64,000 bases of DNA from Schistosoma mansoni (GCF_000237925.1 NC_031498.1:26732308-26796307); one strand, 5' to 3'; positions 21,693-34,104 are shown, numbered from the stretch's first letter. Numbers and translations: made by a program. Notes: a model not told the origin generated them from the letters alone.

Positions 21693-22365
21693 ACCACCGG
21701 CCTGTAAAACACTTATCTACTAAAGATCCTTCTATGACCGTTTATGTAATCATTTATGAGTAAAGAAACATATATTCATGGGATTCAGGCCTAAATTATT
21801 CAGCCTCTTTCTACCGGTACTTCATTGTTCCAATGTTTTCTGAATTAAATAGCTCTCCATAGATTGTAAAGAAATTTAGACAACTTTTTGCATAACTCAT
21901 ATACTCGAAACCAGAAGTCATTTCTTCAGATGGCATTGTCTTATATACCAGGCTGCTATATACTAGGTTGCTATAGAAGCATTTTGCTCATCAGATATAC
22001 GCTACAGTTAGAGTTAGTACTTTTATATAGTTGAACTGACCAAACATGTTTATTGTCATTTTATCCTACGACAAATTGATGTGAAATATAATTGTGGATC
22101 AGTCTCTGCATATGACAGAGTATGACAACTTAAGTAGAAATTGTTTAAACTCTACATTTATTAGCATTTTGTTATTTCAGTTGTAACATTCCTGATATCA
22201 ACATTGTTTGATTCCTTCCATAGAATAAGCCAAAAAATGTTTCTGTAAGCAAAATGGTCCTAATTATTAAACCGCTACATTCAATAAAGGTTAAATACAT
22301 ATAAATAATACAAGAAGATAATATACATGATATTGGCTTAGTGAACCCCGTCGCCAATTATTAGA
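21693..22365. other. AT-rich stretch, no gene seen
   Basis: Nothing recognisable. Confidence 0.45.
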
Positions 22366-22367
22366 AC

Positions 22368-22878
22368 TTGTGGCCTTGTACCCTATTAATATATCACGTA
22401 ATGATACCTCCAATTAGAGAACTGTGATTTATCGATCGAATGAGTAATGTATAGAACCCGTATGAACAGTCTAGAGTCTTTACCGGTTTTTTCCCTACTT
22501 AGGCCTGCCTGTTAAGTCCAGAGTACCAATAACAGCCTCTGTGATATGAATCTTGTATTTCAAACATACTGGGTTTATATACTAACCAAACAGAACATAT
22601 CACACCATAAAATAGGAAATATCATTTGTACAAGATCTAGCCAAATGTGGCTGTGAATGTGAGAGACTGTAATTAATAGACTGGGCATTATGCAGGAACG
22701 GTAAATCGTATAATAATAGTCTATAGGTCAAAATAAAGCTTATAATAAAAGGAATATGCATGGGAATTGTTTAGTTCCTTAATAAAAATATATGTATCAC
22801 ATTGATTCATAAATAGTTCTCAAAAGTTACCATTAGCAATTCTTGTCGGGATATAAGAGGTACAAGTATTTATCAACA
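22368..22878 (+). repeat. Family G repeat
   Basis: About 500 bp that is collinear with 43775-44620 once the solo LTR there is removed. Shared blocks include CAATAACAGCCTCTG, CAAACATACTGGGTTTAT and TAGTTCTCAAAAGTTACCAT. It could be an LTR, but no matching TSD was found. Confidence 0.6.
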
Positions 22879-22879
22879 A

Positions 22880-23240
22880 TTGTCTACGTAGGGTACTCAA
22901 TATCTATTGACCGGATGCCATCAGCAACAATCTACTGTGTGAGAGAACAAACCATCTTCCATCTGAGGAGGAAATTAAGAAAAGATGTTAGGAGTGGATA
23001 AAGCATACATTGCAGAAACCATCAAACTGCATCACGAGGCAAGTGCTGACTTGGAATTTTGAAGGGAAACAGAAAATTGGAAGACCAAAGTACACACACT
23101 GTGTAAGGAATTAGAATTATACACCAAAAAGATGAATAACAACTGAAGAGAATTGCCCAGGGTTGAGTTGGGTGAAGAATGCTGATGGTTGGCCTATGCT
23201 CTTCCATTAAAAAGTAACTGGCTTATGCAGTTAGGTAAAT
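22880..23240 (+). mobile_element. RTE-type non-LTR, C-terminal fragment
   Basis: Decayed text: [31 protein letters not shown], and a TGGTTGGCCTATGCTCTTCC end. 5' truncated and full of stops. Confidence 0.75.
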
Positions 23241-23425
23241 AATTGAATTTCACACAAGACTATTTATTTTCTTCACTAAACCAAATTGGTCTCTGATATA
23301 AAATATCTTCAGTTGTCTTTTATTTTTTTGTTGATAAGTAAAATTTGCCTAAGAACGTTTTTGAACTTTTGGAACAAAATACTCCATCAAAATGGAATTT
23401 TGCATCATCTAACTCACCCTCACTA

Positions 23426-23456
<31 letters not shown>

Positions 23457-23675
23457 TATTATTATTATGTTTACTGATATTCATTATTTTAAAGGAAGGA
23501 GATAATCACCTTGGTGATCAGAAATCTGATTTAAGATTACATAATTGTCTATTTTATCTAAGAAATAAACTAAAAAAGAATATGTCATTATTTTTACATA
23601 ATGCCAGAAAAATAAGCCAAAAATTTATTATTGAATATTGGATAATAATAGTAAAAATACTAATGATAGTAATAA
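23241..23675. other. AT-rich stretch with an ATT microsatellite
   Basis: No gene. The two short frames are driven by the ATT run. Confidence 0.5.
23424..23468. repeat. (ATT)n microsatellite
   Basis: About 14 ATT units with one ACT interruption. Confidence 0.9.
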
Positions 23676-23679
23676 TCCA

Positions 23680-24180
23680 GGTAAACTTACTTACTTACAT
23701 ACTTACACCTGTTACCCCTCATGGAGGAGCATAGGCCGCACACCACCATTCTCAAACCAACCCTGTTCTCAACAATCCTTTCCAGTTCTTTCCAATTAAC
23801 ATTAATCCTTTTCATATCTGCTTCTATTTCCCAAAGTAATGTGTTCTTTAACATTCCTCTTCTCCGCTTCCATTCACCATTACATGTTAGGGATTGCCTC
23901 GTGATGCAGTTTGGTGATTTCCTCAATGTATGTCCTATCCACTTCCAACGTCTTTTCCTAATTTCGTCTTCTGATGGAAGCTGATTTTTTCTCTCCAACA
24001 AAAGGCTGTTGTCGATGGTGTCCGGCTAGCGAATGTTGAGTATTTTGCGTAGACAACTGTTTATAAATACTTGTACTTTCTTGACCTTGGATGTATTATT
24101 TCTCCATGTTTCAGCTCCGTACAGTAGGACTGACTTGACGTTCATATTGAAGATTCTCACTTGGGAATGAGTTTAAAGTT
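23680..24180 (-). mobile_element. RTE-type non-LTR, C-terminal fragment
   Basis: The minus strand reads [20 protein letters not shown] then [19 protein letters not shown] and [17 protein letters not shown]. The 3' end is at 23685 with its TTAC-repeat tail (GTAA on the element strand). Upstream, RT text fades out near 24180. Confidence 0.85.
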
Positions 24181-24184
24181 GTTT

Positions 24185-24445
24185 TAAGTTCCATATGGGC
24201 GAACGAGTGATCGAGCCAATGAACGAGTGTGCGAGTCAACTAGTCAGTGAATAGGATTAGATTGTACATATATATACATATGGAAATTAATGAATCATTG
24301 AATCATTTACGCGACTAATAGTAAGGCTAGCAGCATGAATACATACGTAGTCAGTAAGCAATGCTCAAGCATACATATTCATACGAGTGCAAGAGTAATA
24401 AAAGTACAATAGCATAGGTAGGTTGTTATTGTACGAATGACTCTA
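24185..24445. repeat. Possible LTR fragment related to 13720-14180
   Basis: Blocks such as GAACGAGTGTGCGAG, TATATATACATATGG and GAATCATTTACGCGACTAA parallel the 13.7-14.2 kb region. Ends unclear. Confidence 0.3.
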
Positions 24446-24607
24446 TCCGTTATATAAGTTAACAAAAAGGCTTAACCAAATTAATTATGAATTAATCATA
24501 AATTTATAAAACTAACAAATATCTAAAAATTAGTTTCTACTAATCAATTTTTTTCAATCATAGCTTAGTTACAAATTGATTGATAATTGAAACTATATAA
24601 CTAGTTT

Positions 24608-24880
24608 TACAAGCAAAGATGGATAGTGGCTAGCAATGGAATCCAGGATGCACGTCTCACCTTATTTGTGACTCGTCAGCTGGATGTACCTGTATCTCAG
24701 AGTTGATGTTCATTCTGGGACTCGAACCCAGTATCTTTCGCTTCAAACGCCATCGCGTTATCCACTCAGCTACTGAGTCCTGATAGCCACTAGTTTGTGC
24801 AATGAAGTGAAGTCTAAATTCACTTGATATTGTTTGTTTGAATCTTCCCATTGATGTTTAGGACTGAAACTGGTCAGTTA
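24608..24880 (-). repeat. Sm-alpha (family A) repeat, hammerhead mutated
   Basis: The minus strand has an intact tRNA-like head (box A GCTGAGTGG, box B GGGTTCGAGTCCC). The ribozyme start CUGACGA is kept, but GAAA reads GAGA and stem II is disrupted, so it is inactive. The 5' end shows TTCACTTGATATTGTTTG. Confidence 0.8.
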
Positions 24881-25214
24881 AGACAAAATTGATTATTTAT
24901 CGATAGTTTATGAAGTATTCGATCATCATTTATTTAAATGTCGGATCAATTGAATGTAAATATCTAACTAGAGTAACAATAATGTTTTAGGAAAACTATT
25001 TCAAATATAATGTGTATAATAATTACTAAGACCATATATATTGTTTGTTCATCACCTACTAATCTAATTATTAGAAAGCTTTATCATTAAATAAGTGTTT
25101 ATAATAATTCATTATATGTGAAAATTATATTTGAAATGATTTCGTTGATTGAACTTTCAACAATTCCAAAGTTTCGTCCGGTTAAATTGTCTGGACTTCT
25201 TCAGGGTAATAATC
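24881..25214. other. AT-rich stretch, no gene seen
   Basis: Nothing recognisable. Confidence 0.5.
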
Positions 25215-25440
25215 CTTATAATAATTATAACCAAAGGTGGACAGTGGCCAGCAGTGGAATCCAGGATGTGAGTTTCGCCCTATTTGGGACTCGTCAGCCG
25301 GATGTACCTGCATTTCAGACTTGATATTCACTCTGTGACTCGAACCCAGTACCTTTCGCTACAAACGCCATCGCGTCCCAAAGTGAACATCAAGTCTGAG
25401 GTGCAAGTACATCCAGTTGACAAGTCACAATCAGTAGCAA
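25215..25440 (-). repeat. Sm-alpha (family A) repeat, rearranged
   Basis: Hammerhead on the minus strand: CUGACGA and GAAA intact, stem II GUCC/GGGC. Stem III (ACUCACAU) has lost a pair. After box B the sequence turns back into an inverted copy of the GAACATCAAG...GAGG and CATCCAG parts, making a partial palindrome. Confidence 0.7.
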
Positions 25441-25680
25441 TGAATTGTTTTAATAATAATGAAATGGGTAATTATGTAAATTATCCGAAAAAAATTAGTA
25501 TGTTTAATAAAATACAAAATTGAAAAATACACCGTAATGTATAATATGAATATTAGGTTTATAAATGCCCTCATACCCGTAACTGCACACGAGACCAAGT
25601 TGGTCACTTTCAAATCCTTCCTACACCTCCTGACTGACTGAGGTTTATGGCAATTCAAAATAATCTTTCTCCTGGTGATC
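25441..25680. other. Short AT-rich spacer
   Basis: Nothing recognisable. Confidence 0.4.
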
Positions 25681-25684
25681 GACT

Positions 25685-26325
25685 GGACTATGAGGACGTC
25701 AATAACTGGGTTAAATCACGGGATACAGTGGACAGCTGGGATGCTGCTGGACGATTTAGACTTCACAGATGATCTGGCTCTTTTATTACACACAACATCC
25801 AGGTTGTTTTTGGTCTTTATATGATTTCTGGAACTCAAAACAATTGACAACAAACAAGAAGATCAGAATTTCCAATACAAATGTCAAGACAGTTCTACTG
25901 TATGGGGCGGAGACGTGGAGAACTACGAAAGCCATCATCCACAAGATACAGGTGTTTATTAACAGTTTATTAACTTCGGATCCGTTGGCAAGAAACTATC
26001 AGCGACATTCTACTGTGGGAGAGAATAAGCCAGATTCCAGTGGAGGAAGAAATGAAGAGGAAGTGCTGGAAGTGGATAGAATACACCTTGAGGAAATCAC
26101 CAAATTGTGTCACAAGACAAGTCCTTACATGGAATCCTGAAGGCCGTAGGAGAAGAAGAAGACCAAAGAACACACATTACGTCGAGAAATGGAGACAGAC
26201 ATGAGAAGGATGAACAAAAGTTGGATAGAACTAAAAAGAAAGACTCAGGACAGAGTGTATTGGAGAATTCTGGTCGGTGGCCTATGCTCTATTGAAAGTA
26301 ACAGGCGTAAGTAAGTAAGTATGTA
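25685..26325 (+). mobile_element. RTE-type non-LTR, RT C-terminal fragment
   Basis: RT text starts near DDLALLLHTT (25770), includes TVLLYGAETWRTT (25890-25930) and continues through [13 protein letters not shown]-like and RRSRRPKNTH-like parts to CAGGCGTAAGTAAGTAAG. Frameshifted in several places. Confidence 0.8.
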
Positions 26326-26504
26326 TGTAATTCAAAATAATCAACACTCAACATTAGACTGCGAGTAAAAATTTTGTTAACCTTTAATAGGTTGTTGTAA
26401 ATAAGTTAACAAGATAGTTTCGTAATATTAAACTTATATGTAATACTGAGTAAACAGTCAAATTACCCATTTTCACATTCACAGCTACTATAACTATTAT
26501 AAAT

Positions 26505-26600
26505 TCAAGTAGAAGGGGTTTTTTTGTGGAGATTTGGTATTTACATAGTTTAAAGCATAAGTCAATTGAAGCTAGACGACCAAGGAAAACCTGGAAGTAG
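26505..26600 (-). repeat. Family B 3' fragment
   Basis: AGAAGGGGTTTTTTTGTGGAG to GAAAACCTGG: the B 3' end on the minus strand, truncated. AAGTAGAA on both sides may be an 8-bp TSD. Confidence 0.6.
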
Positions 26601-27210
26601 AATGATCAAAAACAATGATTAAAAGTGAACTTTATCCTCGACAGGATTCATATGATATCTGTTGTAACCATCAAATATTAAAAAAAAAACAATTACATAT
26701 CTATGGTATCATAAATCAACTTAATAAGTTACTCTATTATAATCATTGTGTAATGAACATGTATATGATAATCAGTCACATATTGCTTTTTAAACTTTAA
26801 TTTATAATGAATGAACATCACAGAATGATCTATAGTTATTAACAAGGTTAGATATTAGTTGCTTTGATGAACTCTTCAATAGTAATGATAATAAATCAAA
26901 TTTTCGATTGTTGCTAAGTTGAATTTTTAATAAATTGTCAGTTGAATAGATTATGGTAAGTTATTCCTTTAACACGTAAGTGATCAGTTGTATTTATATT
27001 GAAATCATAATGGATTATAATGGATTGAAAAACATAAATGAATGGAAAACAAATTGAACAGGTTACAATAGCAGTCAAATACTTTGCTGGTACTTGTGGT
27101 TAACAAGTATTGACTTCTATTCAAGGCATTCGATGGAATGCTCTTAATTACCTCTCATTAGAAATAAATCTAGTTTTTTTTGAAGAATAATCTTATTATG
27201 TTGAAAAAAA
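26601..27210. other. AT-rich stretch, no gene seen
   Basis: Nothing recognisable. Confidence 0.45.
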
Positions 27211-27211
27211 T

Positions 27212-27425
27212 CTGCTGAATTGATTGCACAAGCAAGTGGTTATCAGGACTCAGTAGCTGAGTGGATAACGCGATGGCGTTTGAAGCGAAAGATACTGGGT
27301 TCGAGTCCCAGAATGAACATCAACTCTGAGATACAGGTACATCCAGCTGACGAGTCCCAAATAGGATGAAACGCGCGTCAAACTGAATTCCACTGCTAGC
27401 CACTATCCATCTTTGCTTACAACTG
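27212..27425 (+). repeat. Sm-alpha (family A) repeat
   Basis: Good tRNA-like head (box A AGCTGAGTGG, box B GGGTTCGAGTCCC) and hammerhead core CUGACGA/GAAA with stem III ACGCGCGU and GUC. The 3' strand of stem I is broken by an AAA insertion, so cleavage is doubtful. It ends ATCCATCTTTGCTTAC. Confidence 0.8.
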
Positions 27426-28050
27426 TTGGATATGGTTGAAAAACTTCATACACATTGTTGTAAAAGTTTTCATAACCAGTAAGCTTAGTTGTTTGATATT
27501 GCGTTAAGAGCTAGAACAATGTAAATTACTGTTAATTATACATTATGTAATTATTGTAAATGTCATAGATTATTTGATCCATGAAAGATAATCTTCTCAG
27601 GTCAAAAGTTTAAAGTTAACATGATCTATACAGTGATACATTACATTAATTGATTATGAATCTTATTCAGTCTTTAGTATGAACTGGAATCTTCTGATTA
27701 TTTTTAATTACGACATTAATAGATCTTTACAATGAGATACTTCATCTCATTGGCTACACTGAGAAGAATAACTGAAAGGACTTGATCAACACCAAAGCAG
27801 TAAAAACATGTGGCATTTGTCATCTTTCAGTGATAGATTGACAGTGATTAATCGCTGAATTATTAATCTTCTGATAACTTCTAAGAATGTGAAGCTAGAT
27901 GATGATGATGATCCTCAACTTTTGAGAAACTCTAGTTACATTCAGACTGTACATACGATTTGATGATAAGTATTGATTAATGTAAAATGTAAATCTAGAG
28001 TTTCTTACACTTTGATCCAAACTGTTAAACGGCAAATATATATACATAAC
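27426..28050. other. AT-rich stretch, no gene seen
   Basis: Nothing recognisable. Confidence 0.45.
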
Positions 28051-28059
28051 GACAGTATA

Positions 28060-28195
28060 TAGAGAAGGTATTGGTTGTTTGGATCTTCGCATTGACGCTT
28101 GGGATTTCAATTGATCAATCTCTTATTAGCATATATGCGCCCTGTCTTGATATTTCCGTAATTCAGAAGCTCTTTTAGCAATCATCCACTTGTGC
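28060..28195 (+). repeat. Sm-alpha 5' fragment, old
   Basis: GGTTGTTTGGATCTTCGCATTGACGCTTGG, then CTCTTATTAGCATAT and TTGATAT match the 5' region of the copy at 37493, with many changes. Confidence 0.5.
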
Positions 28196-29115
28196 TTATA
28201 AAATCAATAGTTGTTTTGGAATTCACAATGCAAGGAAAAAGGAAAATAAGTTGAAGGGAGGGTATAAAAGAACTCATAAATTTAATGTTGGTGGAATTCT
28301 ACCAATTAGGAGGCAGTGTGATGATAACATTGAAGTGAGGATGTAAAAACAGCTTTTAAGCTTCTCATAGTAATATCCCCATACTAACAAAGCGTATCTG
28401 TTAACTTAAGAAAATCACTGCTCTCTGTAGGATTTAGACTCGGGTCGTTGTCAAAGTTAGATTTGTTACTATTTATCTCTTTGGGTGGTTAATGACTCAT
28501 ATATTAGTAGAGTATTTGCATGAATTAGTAACAAACCAGCAAGAAATATGTTCAGTACTAACTGAATTTCACCTACTAAGATTGTAGATAATTAAGTCAG
28601 TGTGTAGTTATTTAAACACAGTAAATGAATGATACTAAAATGCATATTTATGCTACATTATTTAGACTGGAACGAACTAGATTTGTGTGATCAGATTGTT
28701 CGAAATGTATTGCGCTAATATATCATCACATAGTTCTGATAATCTTCGTCTTCTTACTACACTATTGAAGTTTATCAAAGGGACTAATTACTTTGAACTA
28801 GATTTGATTAAATAATCATAAATAAAAATTTACTGAGTGATAGAAGGTGACTAATATAGTCAAATAAATATGATAAATGAAAAAGAGACACTACTTTATT
28901 TAACATTTACACTACTTATTCACATTTTTCTATTTTGAGGAGTATAGACTGATGTAACCACATATCTTTCATCACCTATAGTAATTATAATGAATAAAAT
29001 TGATTTAGCTGTTAGTTACTTTTCTTTTTTCAGCGGTTACAAACAAAGTCTACCGATAAATTAAAAGGAAATAACACCAGATACATCTCTTTTTTCAAAG
29101 ATTCGAAAAGTGAAT
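28196..29115. other. AT-rich stretch, no gene seen
   Basis: Nothing recognisable. Confidence 0.45.
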
Positions 29116-29119
29116 TACT

Positions 29120-29905
29120 AAGATACTTACTTATTTACGTCTGTAACCCCTCATGGAGGAGCATAGACCACCCACCAGCATTCTCCGTCCAACCCTGTCT
29201 TCAAAAATCCTTTCCAGTTCTTTCCAGTTAACAATCATCCTCTTCATATCTCCTTCTATTTCCTAAAGTAATGTGTTCTTTGGCCTTTTTCTTTTCCGCT
29301 TCCCTTCACCATTACATGTTAGGGATTGCCTCATGATGCAGTTTGGTGATTTCTTTCCTATCCACTTCCAATATTTTTTCCTAATTTCCCCTTCAGCTGG
29401 AAGCTGGTTCGTATTCTCCCATGAAGGGCTGTTGCTGATGGTATCCGGCCAATGAATGTTGAGTATTTTGCGTAAACTATTTATAAATACTTGTACCTTC
29501 TTTACGGTAGATGAAGTAGTTCTCCACATTTCAGCTCCGTACAGTAGAGCTGACTGTCTTGACGTTCGTATTGAAGATTCTCACTTGGGAATTAGTTGAG
29601 AGTTGTTTTGAGTTCCATATGTTCTCTAATTTTAGGAATGTTGTCCTTGCTTTGCCAATCCTCGCCTTTAAATCTACATCAGATCCTGCTCGTTCATCAG
29701 TGATGCTGCTGATCAGGTACGTGAAAGTTTCAATCTTTTCCAGAGTTTCGTCCTCAAGTGTGATTGGCTTGGAGTTCTCTGTGTTGTATTTGAGAATCTC
29801 GCCTTTTCCTTTGTGTATGTTGAGGGCTTTTGATGCAGAAGTTACTGCTACATTTGTTGTCTTCATCTGTAATTATTCGTGTGTATTGAATAGGAGGGCA
29901 ATTAC
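29120..29905 (-). mobile_element. RTE-type non-LTR, RT C-terminal fragment
   Basis: The longest open RTE piece. The minus strand reads KALNIHKGKGEILKYNTENS, KIETFTYLISSITDERAGSD, then [19 protein letters not shown], a frameshift, and [23 protein letters not shown] to the 3' end at 29125 with a TTAC-type tail. It covers palm and thumb parts of the RT and the conserved C-terminal domain. Confidence 0.85.
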
Positions 29906-30034
29906 TAAGATAGCTTAAATAAACAAATCTAAACGTATTAACTTATTCTAATAACTTCGAATTTATCTTATTTAAAATTTCTCTTTAATATTACTATTGA
30001 TTAATTCATTTTTGTAGGTTTTATTTTAGAATCA

Positions 30035-30300
30035 TGTCATTTAATTGAAAGTGGATAGGACACGCATTGAGGAAATCACCCAATTGCGTCACAATGCAAA
30101 CCCTCACATGAAATCCTGAAGGCCAAATGAGAAGAGGAAGACCAAAGAACACATTACGACAAGAAATGGAAACAGATATGAAAAGAATGAACAAATATTG
30201 GATAGAACTAGAAAGGAAGGTCCAGGACAGAGTGGATTGGAGAAAGCTGGTCGGTGGACTATGCTCCATTGAGAATAACAGGCGTAAGTAAGTAAGTAAT
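30035..30300 (+). mobile_element. RTE-type non-LTR, 3' fragment
   Basis: [19 protein letters not shown]-like text, [18 protein letters not shown]-like text, ending AACAGGCGTAAGTAAGTAAG. Confidence 0.8.
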
Positions 30301-30800
30301 CATTAGTTTATATTTGGCTATTACATTTATTTGATTTCATCGACATTCTATTTTATTGAACAGTAACCCCTCAAGTTACTTAACTGATGGTAATAACAAT
30401 AATAATAATAATAATAATCATACTCATTTACCGAATATAAGTCTGTTTATTTGGCTCTGAGCCATACAGTTTGTCTGAGGACTAGCCTTTCTCTAACTAA
30501 TGACCTAAACTGAATAAGATCAAAATATAAGAATTCAAAGAAATTATTTATATAAAGCATAAGGTATAGTTAGTTACACAATAAACTATAATTAATACAA
30601 ACAGAGCAAAGTAGTTAACACTTAAAAGGAGCTGACTAATAGTTTACACTGCATTAATTAGGGTCTATACAAATTGGATGACAATGAGTTTGTTGTAAAC
30701 AAATCGAACAGTTTAAGTAGTATAGGGAAAATTTGAAAAAAAATCCCTGAAGTTATGGCAGTAAAACTAGGCGATTCTATCGTTAGGGTACATTTAAAAC
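30301..30800. other. AT-rich stretch, 3' flank of the EGF exon
   Basis: Contains a short AAT run at about 30395-30418. No gene seen. Confidence 0.45.
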
Positions 30801-30801
30801 C

Positions 30802-31231
30802 TTATTTATCACTTGATACATTATTGTTTTCATGATTGTTTGATAAACTATTATGAAACACCAGAAATTTATTCTTCAATCTATCTGCAATAGATTCACG
30901 ATGTTTATCCACTAAATATCCAGCATATTGAAGACTTTGTTCATGCCATATATCCGTAATAGTAAGTGGTGTTTGTTTAGTATTTATTACTGGAGTAATT
31001 TCATCTTTACCTTTTGTACGTAATAAACCTTCCCAATGTTTATGTTCAGGTGGATAAATATTACACCATTCACCAGAATAACCAGGCCAACATTGACATT
31101 CAATAATAATATCTACATGTTTCTTTTTTCTAAGCCAAATTTTTGTACAATCACCAAACATACAATGTGCTGTACCTGATCGACATGGTTTAATTATAGT
31201 TTCATCTGGTTCATATGATACATGATATGGT
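30802..31231 (-). CDS. Terminal exon of an EGF-like domain protein
   Basis: The exon begins after a splice acceptor (ATTTTAG on the minus strand, AG at 31232-31233) and ends at TAA 30802-30804. It adds about 142 residues. It encodes a complete EGF-like module with six cysteines in the order C-x6-C-x4-C-x16-C-x-C-x8-C, ending CQCWPGYSGEWC, the classic C-x-C-x2-G-Y-x2-G-x2-C signature. After it comes a charged tail (YAGYLVDKHRESIADRLKNK) rich in Asn, Ser and His, without a membrane segment. EGF modules are extracellular, so the protein is probably secreted or displayed, with its signal peptide in upstream exons beyond the part recognised here. No specific orthologue is named. The first in-frame ATG (31159-31161) lies inside the EGF module, so it is not the start. 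Confidence 0.7.
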
Positions 31232-31233
31232 CT

Positions 31234-31740
31234 AAAATGTAAAATATAATGAAGGATAAATTATAGGATTTTATAAGTGTATCAGTAATACGATAATGGA
31301 TAGAAGAAATTCGGTCAATAGTATGTTTTACTGATCAAAAATTATGATTTAGGTTGCTTGTTTAACTTTGGGATGTTTTTAGTTTCATTAGAACTTTCAT
31401 TGACCAACAGCAAAATAGTCCGGATTTTTCATGAGTACCACCGAGAAGTCACAGATCACTGTCATTCTTATGTAAAGTTATTGGATATATATATTCATCA
31501 TCTTTAGAAAGGCTGTTTCTATCATTTTTATAACAAGAGGAACATCTCAAACATCCTATAGCTACCTGATTCAAGAAGGAATGTGTCATGAACTGTAAAG
31601 TAGAGAATAGAAGTAGATAAATCTTCTAGTATATCTACTAGTGTAAATACATTTAATATATGTAGATTACTGCAAGAAAAGATTAAATTATGTTAATCGC
31701 TTAATAAGTAAATCTCATTGCATTCTGTTGATAGAAAAAT
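31234..31740. other. Probable intron of the EGF gene, no other feature
   Basis: AT-rich with no upstream exon recognised. Confidence 0.4.
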
Positions 31741-31744
31741 TATA

Positions 31745-32025
31745 AGTCACCTGTGAACGCGCTGGAAGTGGATAGGACACACATTGAGGAAATCACCCAA
31801 CTGCTTCACAAGGCAAGCCCTCACATAGAATCCTGAAGGCCAAAGTAGACGAGGAAGACCAAAGAACACATTACACCGAGAAATGGAGACATAAATGAAA
31901 AGAATGAACAAAAATTGGACAGAATTAAAAAGGAAGGTCCAGGACAGAGTGGGTTGGAGAATGCTGGTCGGCTGCCTATGCTCCATTGGGAGTAACAGAA
32001 GTAAGTAAGTAAGTAGGTAAGTGTG
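31745..32025 (+). mobile_element. RTE-type non-LTR, 3' fragment
   Basis: [19 protein letters not shown]-like text, RPKNTLHREMET, ending AACAGAAGTAAGTAAGTAAG. Confidence 0.8.
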
Positions 32026-32344
32026 AACTCTCAGAATCAGTCACAGTGGTGTCAATACATTCACTCTTTATCTTACTCTAGATCTTAGGTTACATTATTC
32101 CTTCAAATGTACGTTTTTATTCTGTCTTGTACTATCTTCTCAGTATTTAGTCTTTCTCATTATCATTGTAATGACATTATTTCGATTCTTTCGCAATTTA
32201 TCTCTTTAATGTCATTTCGTCGAACTGATGTGGTATGAGAACTTGATCCGTCACACATTTAAATCATAATTTACGTTGATAATGACTGACTGTTTTAATA
32301 TTTGTGCAAGAAACTTCAAATTATTTACCTTATTCTGTTAAACA
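32026..32344. other. AT-rich stretch, no gene seen
   Basis: Nothing recognisable. Confidence 0.5.
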
Positions 32345-32783
32345 CTAGTGTAGTATCGGTTTATATGTTAAGCCCATATGCCACATTATAGCTTCAGGAT
32401 AAGCCAATTTACCTATCCATCATGAGTCCCGTTTTCACCTTGTTAATTATTCACTAATTAACCCCGACTATTTTTTATATGAGCGAAGGTGTGTGTACAC
32501 TTTTTATCTTATTCATCACATGTCAGTAACTTATTCTTGTCTGACTATAAGTATTGATTAACGCTTGATTAAAGTGAATTGGCTTACCCGCCACCTCCAA
32601 TGCGTGTCATTTTTGTTTCGGTCGCTGATATTTACTCATGTGCTTATAACTTTCTGACCTGAGTCATTTATCAATAAAACTGTAGTTGCCGCTTCTCTCT
32701 GCCTTCTGATTTTATGCACCGTTAAGATTGGTATTATAACGGTTATCGATGTGAACTATTAACGAAGCATGGCACTACACTAG
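32345..32783 (+). mobile_element. Solo LTR, family F, with 4-bp TSD CTAG
   Basis: The LTR is 32349-32779 (431 bp), starting TGTAGTATCGG and ending GCACTACA, with short inverted ends TGTAGT/ACTACA. CTAG flanks both sides. It contains AATAAAACTG near 32673, a plausible LTR poly(A) signal. It is the best-preserved of the three F copies. Confidence 0.85.
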
Positions 32784-33330
32784 AATGCTCATAATGGATA
32801 TGACATGATATTGAGAATTATTAATACGACTTACATCTCTACACGTAATATGATTTTTAATCTTCTTCCGTGTAGTAAATTAACGATACAGTTTCTAATA
32901 CATGACTACTATCAACTACAAAAGTTGATATGCTGGTGCTGATCGTAAATGGAATGTTCTAGAAAAAAAAGGCGACTTTTCAAATAAGATTAATATAAGT
33001 AGGTTGATTATGTATGTAATCTAATGTATTCACAAGAAAATATAATAGTTATGCTTTCAAATTGTCATTAAGTGTTATAGCATATTAAGGTTGTTATGCT
33101 TTGAATCAAATCAAATTGAGAATGGTCACATATATGTATTTTGACCAATTGATTAGTGTTAAAACACATGTTAACAATCTTTATGTATGATTCTATACAG
33201 ACAATTAGTCACGATCTATTTGATTTTGATATCTTACTCCTATAACCAAATAGACGATGGTAACAGTATATAATGATAAGCAATTGTTAACTAATGAAAG
33301 TCTCAACATGGTTTGAATATTTTTTTCTGG
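32784..33330. other. AT-rich stretch, no gene seen
   Basis: Nothing recognisable. Confidence 0.45.
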
Positions 33331-33331
33331 T

Positions 33332-33960
33332 TAGCGTTTTTTTAGCGAGTTGATTTTCTACGGGCAGCATCATTGATGAACACGGTGGATCAGATGCAGA
33401 TGTGATGGCGAAGATCGGCAAAGCAAGAGCAGCATATTTACAACTGAAAAACATCTGGAACTCAAAATAATTGTCAACCAACACCAAGGTTAGAATTTTC
33501 AATACATATGTGAAGACAGTTCTACTCTATGGGGCGGAAACATGGAGAACTACGACAGCCATCATCAAGAAGATACAAGTGTTTATTAACATTTGTTTAG
33601 GCAAGATACTTTGGATCCGTTGGCCAGACAGTATCAGCAACAATCTACTGTGGGAGAGAACAAACCAGATTCCATCCAGTGGAGGAAGAAATCAGGAGGA
33701 AGTGCTGGAAGTGGATAGGACATACATTGAGGAAATCACCCAATTGCATCACAAGACAAGCCCTCACATGGAATCCTGAAGGCCGAAGGAGAAGAGGAAG
33801 ATCAAAGAACACACTACGACGAGAAACGGAAACAGACATGAGAAGAATGAACAAAAACTGGATAGAACTAGAAAGGAAGGTCCAGGACAGAGTATGTTGG
33901 AGAATGCTGGTCGACGGCCCATGACCCATCGGGGGTAACAAGCGTAAGTAATAATGATAA
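33332..33960 (+). mobile_element. RTE-type non-LTR, RT C-terminal fragment
   Basis: After GGTTAGCGTTTTTTTA, RT text runs: [80 protein letters not shown]. It ends with GGTAACAAGCGTAAGTAATAA. One frameshift lies near 33680. Confidence 0.85.
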
Positions 33961-34104
33961 GTAAGAAGTCTCAACATAGTGGGATTTGGTTGTTCATGAC
34001 TTCCTATCTTATATTTGAGGAATTGATTTAGAATATGATCTTTAATAAACTTATGATTAATTTATGATGTTACTTTAATATATGAATGTTGAATAGTATT
34101 CTTT

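Noticed and set aside
23286-23477. Frames with poly-Tyr or poly-Leu
   Set aside because: Encoded by the ATT microsatellite.
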